Assembly: GCA_964015035.1 (NCBI GenBank)
Contig: CAXHCA010000001.1
Span: forward strand, 101,533 to 165,532
DNA length: 64,000 bases
DNA from: BQJU01 sp964015035
GTDB lineage: Bacteria; Bacteroidota; Bacteroidia; Chitinophagales; Saprospiraceae
Reading direction: 5' to 3'
Of this stretch, positions 62,273-64,000 are shown piece after piece. The notes beneath the pieces were generated by a model. It did no database searches and was not told the origin of the DNA. It worked only from the letters and a program-made list of their open reading frames with translations. Numbering within the stretch: the stretch's first letter is position 1; each line of letters begins with the position of its first letter. The translations under genes and the position numbers were made by a program.

Positions 62273-63937
62273 ATGAAAAAAGAACACGTAACAACAAGGG
62301 GAAACGACCTTTCCCAACTTCCAACTTCCCTAAAATCTATTGCGCAAGCTTTGCAGCACGAGAAAGAACTCAAACCTTCCAAAGTGGCGCAAATCATCAA
62401 AAATGCCAATGTGCAGCCAAAAGACCTGGAGCCCTGGGCCGATTTTGATCATCCTGTTGAGGATAGCTATGGACGTAAGATGGCTTATAAAGGAGCGCAT
62501 TTTGAGATCATGGTGATGTCCTGGCGACCCGGCGATTTTTCAGCCATCCACGATCATGGACATACACAATGGGGGGCTGTGCAAATCTTTGGTCCGGCTG
62601 AACACGCCACTTTCAGAGTAGAAGACGGGTACATTTCTACCTTGGCTCGATGGATTGTAACGCCTGGAGATATTGTTGGCGTGGGGCATTCCTTAGTACA
62701 TCAAATGGGCAATCCCACTACGGATACCTTCTTCCTTAGTCTTCACGTGTATGGAGACATCGCACCGATTGAAAGTGTAACCGGTGATGCCCGGATCTTT
62801 GATTTGGAAAACGAAACGATTCAACGGGTGGACGGTGGCGTATTTTTTGCCCTTCCGGAAAATCAAATCAAGCGAATTGAACCCGGTCCGAGAGCTGACT
62901 TCCCTACTCGATTGCGGTATATGGTAGAATTGATTCGTCGCTTACGCAAAATGGAACAGCGTGGCGTAAACCATAGTGAAAAAGCATTGCAAGCGGTTAT
63001 CGACAATGCTTTCTCGGCAACACAGCAAAAGAAACTATTGTATTGTTTAAAAAGTAACACCGATGAGCATGGTCACGAAAACAACTCCATTTATTGGCGT
63101 GCCCTCAATCGGGAAATGCAAGAGACCGCAAAATTGCAAAATGAGTTATTGGGAGAACAGCGCGCCGCTGACCAGTTTCACAAGTATGCAGAACTCTATG
63201 ATTCCTTAATTTGTCAGCCGTGTATGGATGGGTTTATGAGGCGATACCTGCTTTTCTTCTCCGAGAAATATCGCATCAATTATGCTGATCAGACCATCAT
63301 TTCCATTGGCAGCGGTACCGGATTGGTAGAAAAGCACCTCATCGACGAACTCGGTGTGCCTTACGATAACCTCTACGGTATTGATATCAGTGAAGCGATG
63401 GTTCGGGAAGCTCAAAAACGCATTCGCGCTGATGTAGGTAATGTACTTACTCTTGATCCCAGTATTCGCATGTGGGACATCGCCTTTAGCGGCCTCAATG
63501 TCTTTCATTATTTAGAACACACGCGCTTGCAGGAAGCCATTGAAAAAACAGCAGCCATTGTCAAACCCGGTGGTTACTTCATCGGCGACTTTATTACCCC
63601 CGATCACATCCGCTGGTACCCCAATGTGATGTATTCTGATGACCAAAAAGTCATCTCCCTGCGTACACCAAAATTAATCGAAGAAAAAGGCAGTGTTTTC
63701 CAAGAAAGTGAGATTACCAATATCAGTTATCAGAACGGTCCGATGCGTGTGACTTATGCTGGCAAACATCGGCGTTTTTTACCACCGGTCAACCGTATTC
63801 GCACCTACTTTGAGAAGGCCTTTGGCGGTCAAGTTGATCTTTATGATGCCTATAGTCTGGAGCTGATCCCGGAATGGGCAGATAGCTGCGAATCAACAAG
63901 GTATGTGGTGGTGGCGCAAAAGAAGATAAATAGTTAA
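62273..63937 (+). CDS. Cysteine dioxygenase-like cupin fused to SAM methyltransferase
   Basis: 554 residues. Cupin domain (about 45-200) has the Fe ligand triad His93, His95 (AIHDHG) and His143 (LVHQMGN), the type I cysteine dioxygenase layout. A helical linker (about 210-300) leads to a class I methyltransferase with IISIGSGTGLVEKH (342-355) and LYGIDISEAMVREA. It ends VVVAQKK. A CDO domain oxidises a thiol to a sulfinate; the methyltransferase substrate is unknown. It is divergent from the YeeE operon with a shared operator, so part of the sulfur region. Both domains appear intact by motif. Confidence 0.9.
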   Translation: MKKEHVTTRGNDLSQLPTSLKSIAQALQHEKELKPSKVAQIIKNANVQPKDLEPWADFDHPVEDSYGRKMAYKGAHFEIMVMSWRPGDFSAIHDHGHTQWGAVQIFGPAEHATFRVEDGYISTLARWIVTPGDIVGVGHSLVHQMGNPTTDTFFLSLHVYGDIAPIESVTGDARIFDLENETIQRVDGGVFFALPENQIKRIEPGPRADFPTRLRYMVELIRRLRKMEQRGVNHSEKALQAVIDNAFSATQQKKLLYCLKSNTDEHGHENNSIYWRALNREMQETAKLQNELLGEQRAADQFHKYAELYDSLICQPCMDGFMRRYLLFFSEKYRINYADQTIISIGSGTGLVEKHLIDELGVPYDNLYGIDISEAMVREAQKRIRADVGNVLTLDPSIRMWDIAFSGLNVFHYLEHTRLQEAIEKTAAIVKPGGYFIGDFITPDHIRWYPNVMYSDDQKVISLRTPKLIEEKGSVFQESEITNISYQNGPMRVTYAGKHRRFLPPVNRIRTYFEKAFGGQVDLYDAYSLELIPEWADSCESTRYVVVAQKKINS

Positions 63938-63946
63938 TGGAGCTGA

Positions 63947-64000
63947 GTGCATGTTTGGAGGTGGTGCTTTAGCAGCGAAAATTGCAGATTTTGGGTTCTC
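63947..64000. repeat. Left part of a dispersed mosaic repeat copy (I), cut by window end
   Basis: GTGCATGTTTGGAGGT followed by GGTGCTTTAGCAGCGAAAAT and GATTTTGGGTTCTC, the same left block as copies C and D. It starts 10 bp after the cupin-methyltransferase stop and runs off the window. Confidence 0.7.

Noticed and set aside
1..64000. CRISPR array, rRNA or tRNA genes, prophage, intact insertion sequence
   Set aside because: No regularly spaced direct repeats, no cloverleaf or rRNA-like stretches, and no integrase, transposase or phage structural genes were seen on either strand.

Overview
The window reads as a chromosome segment of a member of the Bacteroidota, most likely the Saprospirales/Lewinella-Haliscomenobacter branch. 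The evidence is T9SS-type genes (a PorP/SprF-like barrel with an OmpA partner, and a multidomain protein with a T9SS-like C-terminal tail), an Oar-like TonB-dependent receptor, a YtxJ bacilliredoxin, many short-signal lipoproteins, and recurrent TAnnTTTG -7 promoter boxes. The genus-level placement is inference. I see no rRNA, tRNA, CRISPR array, prophage or intact insertion sequence.

Layout. 1-24 kb is mostly housekeeping. It holds a truncated M16 peptidase, ffh, an OmpA protein paired with a membrane-anchored tandem helix-hairpin-helix protein, an aminotransferase, yidC, 3-hydroxyacyl-CoA dehydrogenase, an S4 protein, PPK2, a DUF58 protein, thioredoxin, a DUF3810 membrane protein, a SUI1 factor, a queuosine-precursor transporter, a CtlX-type hydrolase and the Oar-like receptor. 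24-47 kb carries a secreted cupredoxin/lamin-tail protein, patatin, a phosphoribosyltransferase, a two-gene Fe-S oxidoreductase module, a photolyase, a LOG-family protein with coaE, the T9SS pair, a membrane-anchored nuclease beside a HerA/YjgR-type ATPase, ribD, an AP2/HNH-derived protein, mnmD-ytxJ-small lipoprotein, and pdhB.

47-64 kb is different in character: a respiration and sulfur region. It holds folE with an FNR-like reductase, a diheme cytochrome c, DUF3365-cydA-cydB (bd oxidase), two tandem persulfide dioxygenase-rhodanese fusions, a beta-carbonic anhydrase, DUF202, SulP, an alpha-carbonic anhydrase, two YeeE/YedE-type genes and a cysteine-dioxygenase-like cupin fused to a SAM methyltransferase. 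Three palindromes of the Crp/Fnr class (GTGA-N6-TCAC) sit about 37 bp upstream of the -7 boxes of both dioxygenase genes and of the YeeE operon; the third also faces the divergent cupin-methyltransferase gene. I read this as one coordinately controlled sulfide/persulfide-handling regulon with a respiratory oxidase of a sulfide-tolerant type next to it (inference).

A second theme is a dispersed mosaic repeat family with inverted ends (GAGCATGTTTGGAGGT or GTGCATGTTTGGAGGT) and, in the longer copies, a central CTCGGC-TGA-GCCGAG palindrome. Copies or single ends lie at about 2390, 13203, 19452, 20614, 47344, 49054, 50475/50717, 57567 and 63947, always in spacers and usually just after gene ends. 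One copy appears to supply the -33 box of the M16 promoter, and two ends bracket the folE-reductase pair.
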